The position numbers and the translations under genes were made by a program. Below, piece after piece: positions 27,101 through 35,422 of a stretch of DNA of 64,000 nucleotides. Every line of letters starts with the position of its first letter. The stretch's first letter is position 1. The notes under the pieces are model-generated. The model did not search any database. It was not told the origin of the DNA and was given only the letters and a program-made list of their open reading frames with translations. The stretch spans positions 4,951-68,950 of the forward strand of contig JAYFOQ010000005.1 of assembly GCA_034932485.1 (NCBI GenBank), written 5' to 3'. Origin of the DNA: Gordonibacter sp034932485 (GTDB taxonomy: Bacteria > Actinomycetota > Coriobacteriia > Coriobacteriales > Eggerthellaceae).

Positions 27101-30100
27101 CGCTACAGGAATATAGCCATCGACCACCGTATCGGCGAGCATCTTGATACCAATGGTCTTGCCGGTGGCACCCACCAAATCTGTAATAAACCTCTGGGGG
27201 TCGCCGTAGGCCGTCGCCACTCCGTCAATCGTCATTTCTGCGAAAGCGGTAGTCCAATTACCCTCAGCATTGCGCACCGCAACATAATCGCTTCCCGCAT
27301 AGTTTGTCTTGATGGTAAAACCGGAACCCAATGCGCTGCAAAGCGTTCCCTCGACATTGTTCACGGTACCACCCTGATGATTGAAGCCAATGACCTCAAA
27401 CGTAGCTGCACTATTCATGTATCCAAAACCGCAAACGTATCCAACAGACCCAGCAGCCGTAATAGCCCCACCGTTAGAGCAGTTGTACACCCCTATCAAA
27501 CCAGGAGCACCCGAGGCGGTACCAAACATACTGCCCACATTGTAAGCGGCCAACCCACCCACCGTCGCCGTATTGCGACAGTCAACGAACTCCGTCTTTG
27601 CCGTCGAACTACTATTGTAAACGCTTGCAGCAATGCCAGCGACGCCATAGGAGGCTCCTGTAGCCACGATGGAGCCCGATACATTTACCTTCTCGAAGAG
27701 ACAGCCGTTGGCCTGGCCAACAAGGCCTCCCAGATAACCGTTTACGGTGGTGTAATTACAATTGGCAAGGGATACATTCCTCACCGTCGAGTAGGAAAGC
27801 AATTCAAAAAGTCCGGAGTAACCTCCAATCGAGGAAAGGACAAGCCCAGAGATAGTATGGTTCTGCCCATCAAAAACGATGCTGTTCGCGCTACCAAGCG
27901 ACTGGAATACTATGCCAGCGGGCATAGCGATATCGTTGGCCAGCTCAACCTTTGTTATGGAGGATTGCGCGCCGGCGTCAAGAAGAACACCAAGCCACTG
28001 TAAATCCATGGGCGTCGATACCGTGTATATACCTTGAGATATCTCAGCAACTCCCGTGAGAGTATTTCCGCTTACGTTCTTCGGATTCGCTATAAAGCCA
28101 TTGCTGCTGACAGAAAGCGTTCCGTCGTTTTGGAGTAATCCGTCAAGAGTCAAGATCGCATTTTCCGAAACCTCCAACGACCCACCCGTATTAATGGTTA
28201 TCCTATAGGTGCTCGGCAAAGAGAGCCGTGTGCTCGATAATTTTATCGCATTGGATATGATCAGATTCTTCGGCGCAGCCGGATCCGCATTGGTCAAAGC
28301 TGCTATCAATTCGGTGTCATTTGAGATAGCGAGTTCTTGCATCGCAGCAGCTTCCTTTACCTCATACAAACCCTCTGCCGTACGACCGATTAGATAGGAA
28401 GTCGCATCAACACAAGCTGAAGGATCGCTCGAGAACAATCCTCCAACAACCGTAACGTAATACTCAGGATCGCCATTCATCGCACCGTAAGTAGTGCTCC
28501 CGATAAGGGTACCACCCGATATAGCTGCCTGCCCACCATCGGCAAACAGGGCTGATTGACTCACGCTCCTTAACGTTCCGGCAGAGACCTTTAAAACACC
28601 ATTGGTGCGGTTCTCAACTGCAGCAACCCCGTTATCCCACCCGCCCGTGATACCGGCACGGCTAGCTTCAACAACAACGCCTTCACCTGAGATAGTGCAT
28701 GATCCGAGATTCAAAAGACCCACACCGCTGGTCGCGACAATAGACCCACCTTTCAACTCAAGGGACGCGCCCTCAATATTTTTTACCGTTCTCGTACACG
28801 CGTTTGAGGCAGCGTTGCTGTTAACAATCGATCCCGTTGCCGACGAGCTGGTATCAGCAATCGTCAAAGAACCCTTGTTGAGAATGGTGTGAGCCATGAA
28901 GTAGGTTGAGCCATCGGTCTCCAAAGAAGAGGTAATAGAGAAACCTGCCAGATCAAGGGTAATTTGCTTGCCAGACTCAATGGTAAGCAGGCCAGTATCC
29001 GTCGTCGGCTTCGACAAGGTGCCCAAATCTACATCTGCCAACAACTTCACCGTGTCGCCTGCTTGCGCAGCATCTACCGCCTTAGCCAGCGTGTCGTAGT
29101 ACGTATTGCCAATCTGAGCGACGGCCTTCATGCTGGTGTAGGTATACACGCCGTCTTCCACCGATTCGACCAACCGGCAACCCTCGGAAGCCTTAAAGAT
29201 GCCATTGTTTACAGCATCGGTCTTAACCGCAACGCCTTCCGGGATCACGACAGCCCCTCCAGAAACACCGAAGGTCTTGCGGTTGAACGTAAATGATTCG
29301 CCAGATTTCAATGCAACCGTCACATCGCCAGACAAAGTCGCATCCGCCACCAAGTCGAGATACTCTCCGTTGCACAAGGTGTAGCCGCTCTTGCTTTCAA
29401 ATACATCAGCAATATCCGCCACATAGCATCCGTCATAGCCGCCAGCCTCGTTATCCCAGTAATACCACGCAACATACGAAGGGGCAAAGGGCAAGGGCTT
29501 CCCGTCCACCGTCGTGCAATTAACCGTGGTATCCGGCTCAACAACCACGCTCTTACTCAAGAACAAGAACGGGTCCTCCATATGAACAAGATACAGCGCT
29601 GTAGGGATATTCCCCGAGGTATCGATAAAGTTCACGATACCCGAAAGATTCAGCTTCGTTATACCGCTGTCGATACGCAGCAGTTCCTCCACAGCGCTGC
29701 CACCTTGATAATTCGTTATGGTCGAATCGGAAATGTTGAGCGTATTGTTTTCGGCGTGAGCATTCTCAAACAGGTCGTATATGTCGTCATTGAACACGAG
29801 TGCAGCAAAGCTGTTCGTTGCTGCTGAACTAGTGTTCACACCCTTGATTGTCGAGTTCATAATGTTGTAGGTTCCCAACGACCCCCACACATTCATGCCG
29901 GTCCATCCGCGAATTGTTGAGTTGTCAACCGTTACCACCAGACCCGCCGTGTCGGCCACTCCACTCTGCGGATCTGCATCGCCAGACACATTGATACTGT
30001 AAGAGAACCCATTAAGAGAGCTGCCGTTCCTTAGAGTGACCTGTGAGTTCTTGATGTTCCAAAGCGATATTCCACGACAATTCTGATCAAGAGCCGCCTC

Positions 30101-30826
30101 TTTCTCGTAATCGCTCACTCTTGTGCAGTTTAATGCCGTGGCATCAAGGGCCAAGCTCACGTTATCGTAGGCACCGGAAGACATAGTAATGCCACGATCT
30201 ACCACATTGAAAGTGCACTGCGTTAATGCAACCTGGGCACCTGCGGCAATCAAGTCAATGCCACGCTTTGCACCGTTCAAGGTAAGGTTCGAAAAAGCCA
30301 CGGCATCGTTCGTGGTTATCTTAATGGCGGGGTTCAGATCGTCCGCCTGCACTGCATAACCCGCGCCACCAACCGTGATTGCTTTGTCCAGCACGAGGGT
30401 TGCATCGATCTTCGCGTCGGCAAGCAGCGTAACCGTCTCGCCGGCTTTCGCGGCCGTCACTGCCTCCGCAAGCGTGGCGTACCCAACCTCGCCAACCTTA
30501 GCGACAGCCGCTTCGTCGGTGGGAGTTTCACCAGCGGGTGCCGTGTCGGAGGAAGTGCTGGCAACCTGCGCATCTTGCGCTGCATCGGGCGTTTGAGGCG
30601 CCAGAGGTGCTGTCGGCTGAGGATTCTCTTCAGCAGTGTTTGCTTCTTCGGTCGCACCCGCCTCATAAGCATCTTTATCGGACATCGCCGTTTGGTCTGC
30701 AACCAAATCACCTGGCGCTGCCACCCCATCCTCGCCCCAAGCCACCATCGGCACATTGACCGATAGCACCAAGGTAAACGTCAGGATAATTGCTAACGCT
30801 TTGCTACCTTTCGTCTTTCGCCTCAT
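24197..30826 (-). CDS. Giant secreted surface protein with beta-helix repeats
   Basis: 2209 residues from the ATG at 30826, which follows GAGGTGGGACGG; an ATG six codons earlier overlaps that binding site. A Sec signal peptide (basic MRRKTKGSK, then a hydrophobic core) is likely cleaved near MVAWG. At least three copies of a module like YATLAEAVTAAKAGETVTLL occur (about residues 120, 580 and 1520), each leading into parallel beta-helix-like turns. GLUG-like segments lie in the middle. Near the end is an InlB-type FAGWYTD segment, then an Ig-like domain. No LPXTG motif or membrane anchor closes the protein, so it is released or held non-covalently. It is the first gene of the peptide operon. 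Adhesin or glycan-binding roles are possible; none is shown. Confidence 0.88.
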   Translation of the reverse strand: MRRKTKGSKALAIILTFTLVLSVNVPMVAWGEDGVAAPGDLVADQTAMSDKDAYEAGATEEANTAEENPQPTAPLAPQTPDAAQDAQVASTSSDTAPAGETPTDEAAVAKVGEVGYATLAEAVTAAKAGETVTLLADAKIDATLVLDKAITVGGAGYAVQADDLNPAIKITTNDAVAFSNLTLNGAKRGIDLIAAGAQVALTQCTFNVVDRGITMSSGAYDNVSLALDATALNCTRVSDYEKEAALDQNCRGISLWNIKNSQVTLRNGSSLNGFSYSINVSGDADPQSGVADTAGLVVTVDNSTIRGWTGMNVWGSLGTYNIMNSTIKGVNTSSAATNSFAALVFNDDIYDLFENAHAENNTLNISDSTITNYQGGSAVEELLRIDSGITKLNLSGIVNFIDTSGNIPTALYLVHMEDPFLFLSKSVVVEPDTTVNCTTVDGKPLPFAPSYVAWYYWDNEAGGYDGCYVADIADVFESKSGYTLCNGEYLDLVADATLSGDVTVALKSGESFTFNRKTFGVSGGAVVIPEGVAVKTDAVNNGIFKASEGCRLVESVEDGVYTYTSMKAVAQIGNTYYDTLAKAVDAAQAGDTVKLLADVDLGTLSKPTTDTGLLTIESGKQITLDLAGFSITSSLETDGSTYFMAHTILNKGSLTIADTSSSATGSIVNSNAASNACTRTVKNIEGASLELKGGSIVATSGVGLLNLGSCTISGEGVVVEASRAGITGGWDNGVAAVENRTNGVLKVSAGTLRSVSQSALFADGGQAAISGGTLIGSTTYGAMNGDPEYYVTVVGGLFSSDPSACVDATSYLIGRTAEGLYEVKEAAAMQELAISNDTELIAALTNADPAAPKNLIISNAIKLSSTRLSLPSTYRITINTGGSLEVSENAILTLDGLLQNDGTLSVSSNGFIANPKNVSGNTLTGVAEISQGIYTVSTPMDLQWLGVLLDAGAQSSITKVELANDIAMPAGIVFQSLGSANSIVFDGQNHTISGLVLSSIGGYSGLFELLSYSTVRNVSLANCNYTTVNGYLGGLVGQANGCLFEKVNVSGSIVATGASYGVAGIAASVYNSSSTAKTEFVDCRNTATVGGLAAYNVGSMFGTASGAPGLIGVYNCSNGGAITAAGSVGYVCGFGYMNSAATFEVIGFNHQGGTVNNVEGTLCSALGSGFTIKTNYAGSDYVAVRNAEGNWTTAFAEMTIDGVATAYGDPQRFITDLVGATGKTIGIKMLADTVVDGYIPVAVDQTVTLDMNGKSLSSSYAGSFIRNQGSLTISGNGSLFTTDVAAQGRHTIENYGNLVIENGSFGSKASRGNAVRNYGTALIKGGLFTACDNYTNGGYAYAVANGNSQYPNASMVIEDATVQGKMNGVIACDGGQLVVKGGTYSLGDGAANNLYYMAYSSGSGVVKIEGGSFTRNVKNNGSFFYGTVSISGGEFEDAVNTTIAATGSVDISGGTFKNGISAASPDIIKVTGGTFTADPSAYVAEGYVTTGGEGSYTIQKAVAKSGSTYYLSLQDALNKVDNGATVTLMGESTADTSLIASKAVTIDGGGYRISGTLTGSNVGNISIKNATFATAPNLTLAASSAATFSSCVFDKANGLSKKNAAATVTGGALAFRNCSFAGAEGSDQSVGIQTWNAESVEVSGCSFTGYTGTPVTLSGNKGPLSVINNVITGWGTAAGTSDYLQGRAMRLDMQNAAAGSKVVVTGNKMMNDSFDAQKSESFIKLTGPNVAAADVAITNNYWNALDPNTATAIANGETGDTNAVSITQYEGSGTLTLYPYYQDAAMTTLVTSPTEQKTESEVISGALGEVKDTETAKAAANAMASASQETKDALAKDPEAVANIANAEDTLVKDTDSKVGVTTVTGSASTTTTVTGAALTAAAVGSTEKVKAQLSVEESQLPVDKQMPENAAKPAVFDIELHVVNESGEKVAESVQPTAPLTLKLKVAAGIDPQKLVVYSFHGTNAQPEMYSNALGNLTVAYDIDGYYATLTLSKLSYVVMAEDSGTFEVATYKPSEDPATWTAPAAPSADQVFAGWYTDSTCATVYTATTGKAYAKFAPLSSIITFKGGSLRMEDDATVATSLRFGYTITMPEGLSFVDAGWTATGMDSSGNPWSGTVRATNKVVSDTGFIETNLLLLNVKKNYYAQTWSSTMDVTYKTADGTLVTAVEPKADQRSIQNVATYITASNTATAVEKEYAQKILNAIEGN

Positions 30827-30990
30827 CCGTCCCACCTCTCTCATGTGCCGTTACGTAATCACTCCTGCTTGGTTGTTTCGACAGCCTTAAAAGCCATCGC
30901 GACTAGTTCATAGCTAGAGGAAGAGCACAAAGCGGGCGCGCTCGGCAACCCTTCCTCCAACTATGTCTACTGCATCCCTACCCCCCAAAA

Positions 30991-31008
30991 TGTAACCGTA
31001 GAGTTACA
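30991..31008. promoter_or_regulatory. Palindrome upstream of the giant surface-protein operon
   Basis: TGTAAC and GTTACA flank a 6-base centre, about 165 bases upstream of the start at 30826. The shape suits a dimeric regulator, and it may mark the promoter region of the 12-kb operon. No clear -35/-10 pair was identified. Confidence 0.35.
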
Positions 31009-31443
31009 GCATACTATGTGAAAATATCACCCTTTACCTTTGAAGTCAACGATTTCAGCCCGTCCCCTCCCAAAGGAAAACGGAATAAGCTATCCATATC
31101 CTTCTCCGTATTATTTTTTGAACTGGGAAAATAGCTTTAGAACAATGAGCTTACGCTCTTTTCGCATGATTACGCACTATTTTCGCATCAGCTGAGTGGA
31201 ATACTCAATTATCTTATGCCATGTTTAAATGCAGCTGCACCATACTTGGACTTGGCTACGCCACACATGGTTTTGGCTACTCTCTATCTCGGTTTGGCTG
31301 CTTCGTGCTTAGATGGCCTATCCTGCCCGTTCTCTCACACACAAGCACAGAAGAGAGCAACAATTCCTTCCTTCCTTCCTTTGCCTTCTTGTCCTTAACG
31401 GGAACATCACTGATTGTCCGCCTTTACCTGATGAAAAAGATCA
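31009..31443. other. Intergenic region left of repeat copy A
   Basis: No supported gene. It holds AT-rich DNA and then, from about 31338, the left flank shared with repeat copy B (ACAGAAGAGAG followed by a TTCCTTCC run). Confidence 0.5.
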
Positions 31444-31583
31444 TGGACAACGTGGTCTCGATTCTGTAGATTTTGGACAGATGAGAGTCCTTCGCCTAGA
31501 TGCTTTTCGCGAAACTCCTGTTCAAAACCTTTGATTTTCGTCTATTGTTTCCTGAGGATAAAGAATCGGCGCGCTTTTGTCCA
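31444..31583 (+). repeat. 140-bp intergenic repeat, copy A
   Basis: The core is bounded by TGGACAA and TTGTCCA. Inside these lie CGATTCT and AGAATCG, again complementary and about eight bases in from each end. Shared internal motifs are TAGATTTT on the left, CCTGTTCAAA near the middle and GAGGATAAAGAATCGGCGCG on the right. It carries no ORF of note. It sits between the divergent-side upstream region of the giant gene and the end of modC. Compare copies B (35786), C (59614) and D (48714, reversed). Confidence 0.85.
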
Positions 31584-31629
31584 AGGCGACCAGAGATATC
31601 GTGCGCTAGCAAAGATCGCCGGAACAACC

Positions 31630-31702
31630 GGCGCAGCAGGTTGGGTACAGCAGACTGAGCGCAGCGGGTTCAGCGCAGCGGGCTGAGCGCAACAGGTTGG
31701 GA
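31630..31702 (+). repeat. G-rich minisatellite after repeat copy A
   Basis: An imperfect array with units like GCGCAGCGGGTTCA and GCGCAGCGGGCTGA, alternating with CAGGTTGGG. It starts about 45 bases right of copy A. Non-coding on both strands. Confidence 0.7.
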
Positions 31703-31752
31703 GCGACGCCTGCAAATCTCCCAAATAACACTATCGCAGAAAAACACACGAA

Positions 31753-32865
31753 TTATCGGCAAACCAGATACACCTTGTCGGATGGAATGCGCACCCAAAG
31801 CTCGTCACCCTCACATGGTAACTCACCAGGAGCTGCCTGCAACTTGTCTACGCGCCAAAACAAATGCTGGTGCAGGTACTTCATTTCATCTTCATCGGCG
31901 CCAACGGTAGGAGCCGCATCTTCAATGCGATCAAGAAAACCCAGCAATACCGTGCGGTCAAAGCGAGAGTCGCTCACCCGGTCAACACGCATACGGTAGG
32001 CATTAGGCCCTGGGCCGTCGGCACGCTCAAGGAAAAAGGCACGCACCCCTAGGTGCGTCACGTCACGCGGTACTTCCTGCATCGTCTCAACATCCACGCC
32101 CCATTTCGGCAGATGAACACGATGCGATGCAATAAAGGTTGCAGGCGTGGCATTTTTGCAGCCTGACAGTTTTACGCCCGCAAGTGACCGCGGATTATTC
32201 ACAAGGTCATCGCCAGAACCCGATTCTACAATACGTCCCGCCTCCACCACCGCAATGCGATCACAGAAACGCAATGCCTCATCAATATCATGACTTACAT
32301 AGAGCACCGTGCCATCGTAGGCCTCAAAGAGACTCACAAGATTTTGCTCCAGCACGCCCTTTAAGTGAGCATCCAAAGCACTAAACGGCTCATCCAACAT
32401 AAGAATGCCAGGATGCGCCGCCAGCATGCGGGCTAAAGCCACACGCTGCTGCTGTCCGCCAGAAAGCTGCGCCGGGTAACGCTTGTCGAAGCTCTCAAGA
32501 CCAAAGCGCTTAAGCTCGGAAGCTATGATGCTATCGCGATCAGCGCGAGCGATTTCGCGGCCAATTCCTGCACCTACGTTTTCGGCAACCGTCAGATTTG
32601 GAAACAACATATAGTTTTGGAACAACAGTGCAGTCTTTCGCTGCTGCGGCTTGAGATTAATGCGTCTCTCAGAGTCGAAGAACACCTGACCGTTCACCAC
32701 AATTCGTCCTTCGTCGGGCGTTTCGATGCCCGCGATACAACGCATCGTTAAACTCTTCCCACACCCCGATGCACCCAAGAATCCCAGAGTCTCAGCTTCG
32801 GCTGAAAAAGCTACGTCTAACGTGAATGATGAAAATCGTTTTTTAATATCTACTTCAAGGCTCAT
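31753..32865 (-). CDS. modC: Molybdate ABC transporter ATPase ModC
   Basis: 370 residues. It begins MSLEVDIKKRF at 32865; its ATG overlaps the modB stop (ATGA). The P-loop is GASGCGKS, the signature LSGGQQQRVALARML and Walker B ILMLDEPFSALD. The ~120-residue C-terminal part resembles a TOBE-like regulatory domain (DEDEMKYLHQHLFWRV). It energises molybdate (or tungstate) uptake by ModAB. A stretch upstream to 32994 is open but overlaps modB and lacks a start signal. Confidence 0.94.
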   Translation of the reverse strand: MSLEVDIKKRFSSFTLDVAFSAEAETLGFLGASGCGKSLTMRCIAGIETPDEGRIVVNGQVFFDSERRINLKPQQRKTALLFQNYMLFPNLTVAENVGAGIGREIARADRDSIIASELKRFGLESFDKRYPAQLSGGQQQRVALARMLAAHPGILMLDEPFSALDAHLKGVLEQNLVSLFEAYDGTVLYVSHDIDEALRFCDRIAVVEAGRIVESGSGDDLVNNPRSLAGVKLSGCKNATPATFIASHRVHLPKWGVDVETMQEVPRDVTHLGVRAFFLERADGPGPNAYRMRVDRVSDSRFDRTVLLGFLDRIEDAAPTVGADEDEMKYLHQHLFWRVDKLQAAPGELPCEGDELWVRIPSDKVYLVCR

Positions 32866-34340
32866 GCGCCCACGCCCCTTCGGTATTTCGTGGTGCGCCT
32901 GCCCCAGAGGTTGATGAACAATATAACAACAAAGCTGAACACCATAATAACAACGGTCCAAAAAATAGCTACATCTATGTTGCCGTTCATCCATTCGAAG
33001 TAGATAGCGATAGGCACCGTACGCGTAATACCCAAATAATTGCCTGCCAAAAATAGCGTGGCACCAAATTCACCCAAGGCACGCGCAAACGAAAGCACCG
33101 TCCCTGCAGCGATAGAGCTCCACGAAAGTGGCAACATTAATTTGAAGAATATCTTAGCGTTGCTCCACCCCAACGTACGCGCAGCATCCAGCATGTTTGG
33201 ATCGAGGTTCTCAAATGCACCACGTGCGCTGCGGTACATCAAAGGAAATGCTACTACCACCGCCGCCAATACCGTTGCCTGCCAGCTAAAAATAAGCGGA
33301 AAGCCAATATCCATAAACCACTGCCCCACCGGCGTATTCTTACCAAATGCAAGCAACAGCAAAAAGCCGCACACGGTGGGCGGCAAAACCATAGGAATCG
33401 TAAAGATAGAATCGGCAATATCCTGCGCACGCGCAGGGATGCGCAAGCTGAAGTATGCAGCCAAAAGCCCAAGAATAAAGATAAATACAATGGCCGTAAG
33501 CGTAGTCTTTAACGTTACCCAAAGCGGGCTCATATCAATGCCGGCAAGAAACGCCATAAACGCATCAATGCCAGTAAGCGGTGCAACTACTTGCACGTCA
33601 GAGGCAGATGCAAGAGTGCCAAAGTCGGCATGGTCTAATTTCATATAAGCAGGATTGGTGGGATTGGTAACGTCGGAACCATCCACACCTATAACCGTGG
33701 CATAGTACTGGCCCGCCTTCAGTTCTTGGTCAAATTTAAAGAGCACACCCTGGTATTCTACGATCGGATCGCTTGAGAATATCCAGTTGCTTTCTCGCGA
33801 CAACACCGAGCCGCCTTTAGCATTTGCAGCATCCAGGGCAACAAGAAGAGTTTTGAGATACGCCTGACTTTCCGAAGAGCCTTCGTCGAAACCAACCACT
33901 TGAGCGGTATAAGCCGGTACGTAAACGACAATGCAGCTATCGGCAACAATAACAGCCATACTACCCGGCGTGCCGTTTACATAGTAGCGGTAGCCTGCAT
34001 AACCTTCGCCCACTTCACTGTTGCTGCCCACCTGAGCGCGAGAAAACCCCTCAAGGGCAAACGGACTTCCGGGAAGAGAGGCCGAAGTCCCATCAGCGTC
34101 TACCAGCACCTCACCATCAGCGATTGTGCTGTCCTGGGCGGCAACAGCACCCGACGATAACGAGCCCGCCGTTAACGTTGGCGTCGTTACATCGCCCTCA
34201 TCGCCGCCAGTGGCAAGCGCAACCCCCGGTAAACAAGCAAGTACAAGCAACGCCACGAAGGCTAAAGCACATACCCGAAACGCGAGCACATACGTCGCCC
34301 GCAGTGGCATCTCAACTCTATTGGCAAGATCGATCCCCAT
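32862..34340 (-). CDS. modB: Molybdate ABC transporter permease ModB with large N-terminal extracytoplasmic domain
   Basis: 492 residues, about twice the usual size. The C-terminal ~230 residues are a normal ModB permease with five or six membrane segments and the coupling motif EFGATLFLAG preceded by ARALG. The first ~55 residues form a signal anchor (YVLAFRVCALAF to GVALATG). Between them lie ~210 residues outside the membrane that I cannot assign (YRYYVNGTPGSMAVIVADS, then VLFKFDQELKAGQYYATVIG). The start at 34340 follows AGGGACGACT. It overlaps modC by four bases. Confidence 0.9.
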   Translation of the reverse strand: MGIDLANRVEMPLRATYVLAFRVCALAFVALLVLACLPGVALATGGDEGDVTTPTLTAGSLSSGAVAAQDSTIADGEVLVDADGTSASLPGSPFALEGFSRAQVGSNSEVGEGYAGYRYYVNGTPGSMAVIVADSCIVVYVPAYTAQVVGFDEGSSESQAYLKTLLVALDAANAKGGSVLSRESNWIFSSDPIVEYQGVLFKFDQELKAGQYYATVIGVDGSDVTNPTNPAYMKLDHADFGTLASASDVQVVAPLTGIDAFMAFLAGIDMSPLWVTLKTTLTAIVFIFILGLLAAYFSLRIPARAQDIADSIFTIPMVLPPTVCGFLLLLAFGKNTPVGQWFMDIGFPLIFSWQATVLAAVVVAFPLMYRSARGAFENLDPNMLDAARTLGWSNAKIFFKLMLPLSWSSIAAGTVLSFARALGEFGATLFLAGNYLGITRTVPIAIYFEWMNGNIDVAIFWTVVIMVFSFVVILFINLWGRRTTKYRRGVGA

Positions 34341-34357
34341 AGTCGTCCCTATCGCAC

Positions 34358-34393
34358 GGAAAGGATGGGCTGCACGTGCGCCCATCCTTTTCC
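34358..34393 (-). promoter_or_regulatory. Hairpin between modA and modB
   Basis: GGAAAGGATGGGC pairs with GCCCATCCTTTTCC across a short centre, in the 85-base gap between modA and modB. No T tract follows on the minus strand. It probably stabilises the modA message or partly limits readthrough, giving more binding protein than permease. Confidence 0.6.
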
Positions 34394-34425
34394 GCATATC
34401 GTACCTTATGTTTAGCGCGTTTAGC

Positions 34426-35331
34426 TTAGGAAACCAGCTCGAAGCCCCACTCCTGCCATGTCTTTATGGCCTGCGGGTCGGTGGTTGCCCAGTCGAGAAA
34501 TGCGGAGGCGGCCTCAGCTTGCTTGGAGTCCGCACAAATTGCCGCAGGATAAACAATATTCTTATGCGTGTCGGCAGGTACGGTACCCACCACTTTCACA
34601 CCACCGAAGCGGTATACGTCAGAGCTGTACACGAACGCCACATCCACAGCACCAGATTGAGCCTGCTTACATACGTTGCCCACTGAGCTTTGCAGGTTCA
34701 CCTTACCCGCCAGGGGCGTACCCTCGTAGCTGCCGCCCGTACCCGTAATGTCCTTGCCAGTCTTGCCGCTAGCATCGGTATAGCAGCCCACGGTAGAGAG
34801 CGACTGATTAGCATAGTTGCCAGCCGGAACAGAGTCATCACCAATACCTACGGTGTAGTTACCTGAAGCAATATCGTTGAGCGTAAGTTCTTTGCCCGCC
34901 AAAGCCGAATTTTCACCCACCACCATAACCAAATCGTTCTTGAACATATCGAAGCGCGTGGTCTGATTGACGTAACCCTTCTCTACAGCCTCGTCCATCT
35001 TGCTCTTTGAAGCTGAGATGAGCACATCAGCATACGCTCCACCCGCTAGTTGCTCGTTCAGCTCTCCGGAAGAGAGATACTGAGTGTCCTTAAAGGTAAC
35101 CCAGCTATGATCTTTGGCATAGAGTTGCTGCACGGCATCCATAGCTTTCGAAAGCGAGTTTGCAGCAAACAGCTGCAGCTCAACCGCCTCATGCTTTTCG
35201 TCCTTTGCCGGTTCTTGACTTTGCTGAGGCTCGGACTTCTGCTCGGGCGACGAGCAGCCAGCCAGCGCAAATGCACCCACAAGGGCGAACGCGCACACGG
35301 CCGCTAGTACTATGCGAATATGCTTCTTCAT
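34426..35331 (-). CDS. modA: Molybdate-binding lipoprotein ModA
   Basis: 301 residues. A lipoprotein signal peptide ends at LAGC. A Gln/Glu/Lys-rich spacer is followed by the ModA fold: LQLFAANSLSKAMDAV, YADVLISASKSKMDEA, NDLVMVVG, and DVAFVYSSDVYRFGGVKVVG. The ATG follows GGGAAGGAAACATCA. It captures molybdate or tungstate at the cell surface for ModBC. A promoter with an internal palindrome lies about 90 bases upstream. Confidence 0.95.
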   Translation of the reverse strand: MKKHIRIVLAAVCAFALVGAFALAGCSSPEQKSEPQQSQEPAKDEKHEAVELQLFAANSLSKAMDAVQQLYAKDHSWVTFKDTQYLSSGELNEQLAGGAYADVLISASKSKMDEAVEKGYVNQTTRFDMFKNDLVMVVGENSALAGKELTLNDIASGNYTVGIGDDSVPAGNYANQSLSTVGCYTDASGKTGKDITGTGGSYEGTPLAGKVNLQSSVGNVCKQAQSGAVDVAFVYSSDVYRFGGVKVVGTVPADTHKNIVYPAAICADSKQAEAASAFLDWATTDPQAIKTWQEWGFELVS

Positions 35332-35422
35332 TGATGTTTCCTTCCCTGGTTTCCCTCGGCGAACCCATCATGCCGACCACGCAAACCCCCAGCATGCACT
35401 TTGTCGACGCATGAGTTGTCCT

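Noticed and set aside
25928..28003. Long plus-strand open frames (329 and 348 codons) opposite the giant surface-protein gene
   Set aside because: They have no ribosome binding sites or family features and are rich in Arg, Ser and His. Such composition is expected from the antisense of a repetitive, Ala/Thr/Gly-rich coding sequence.
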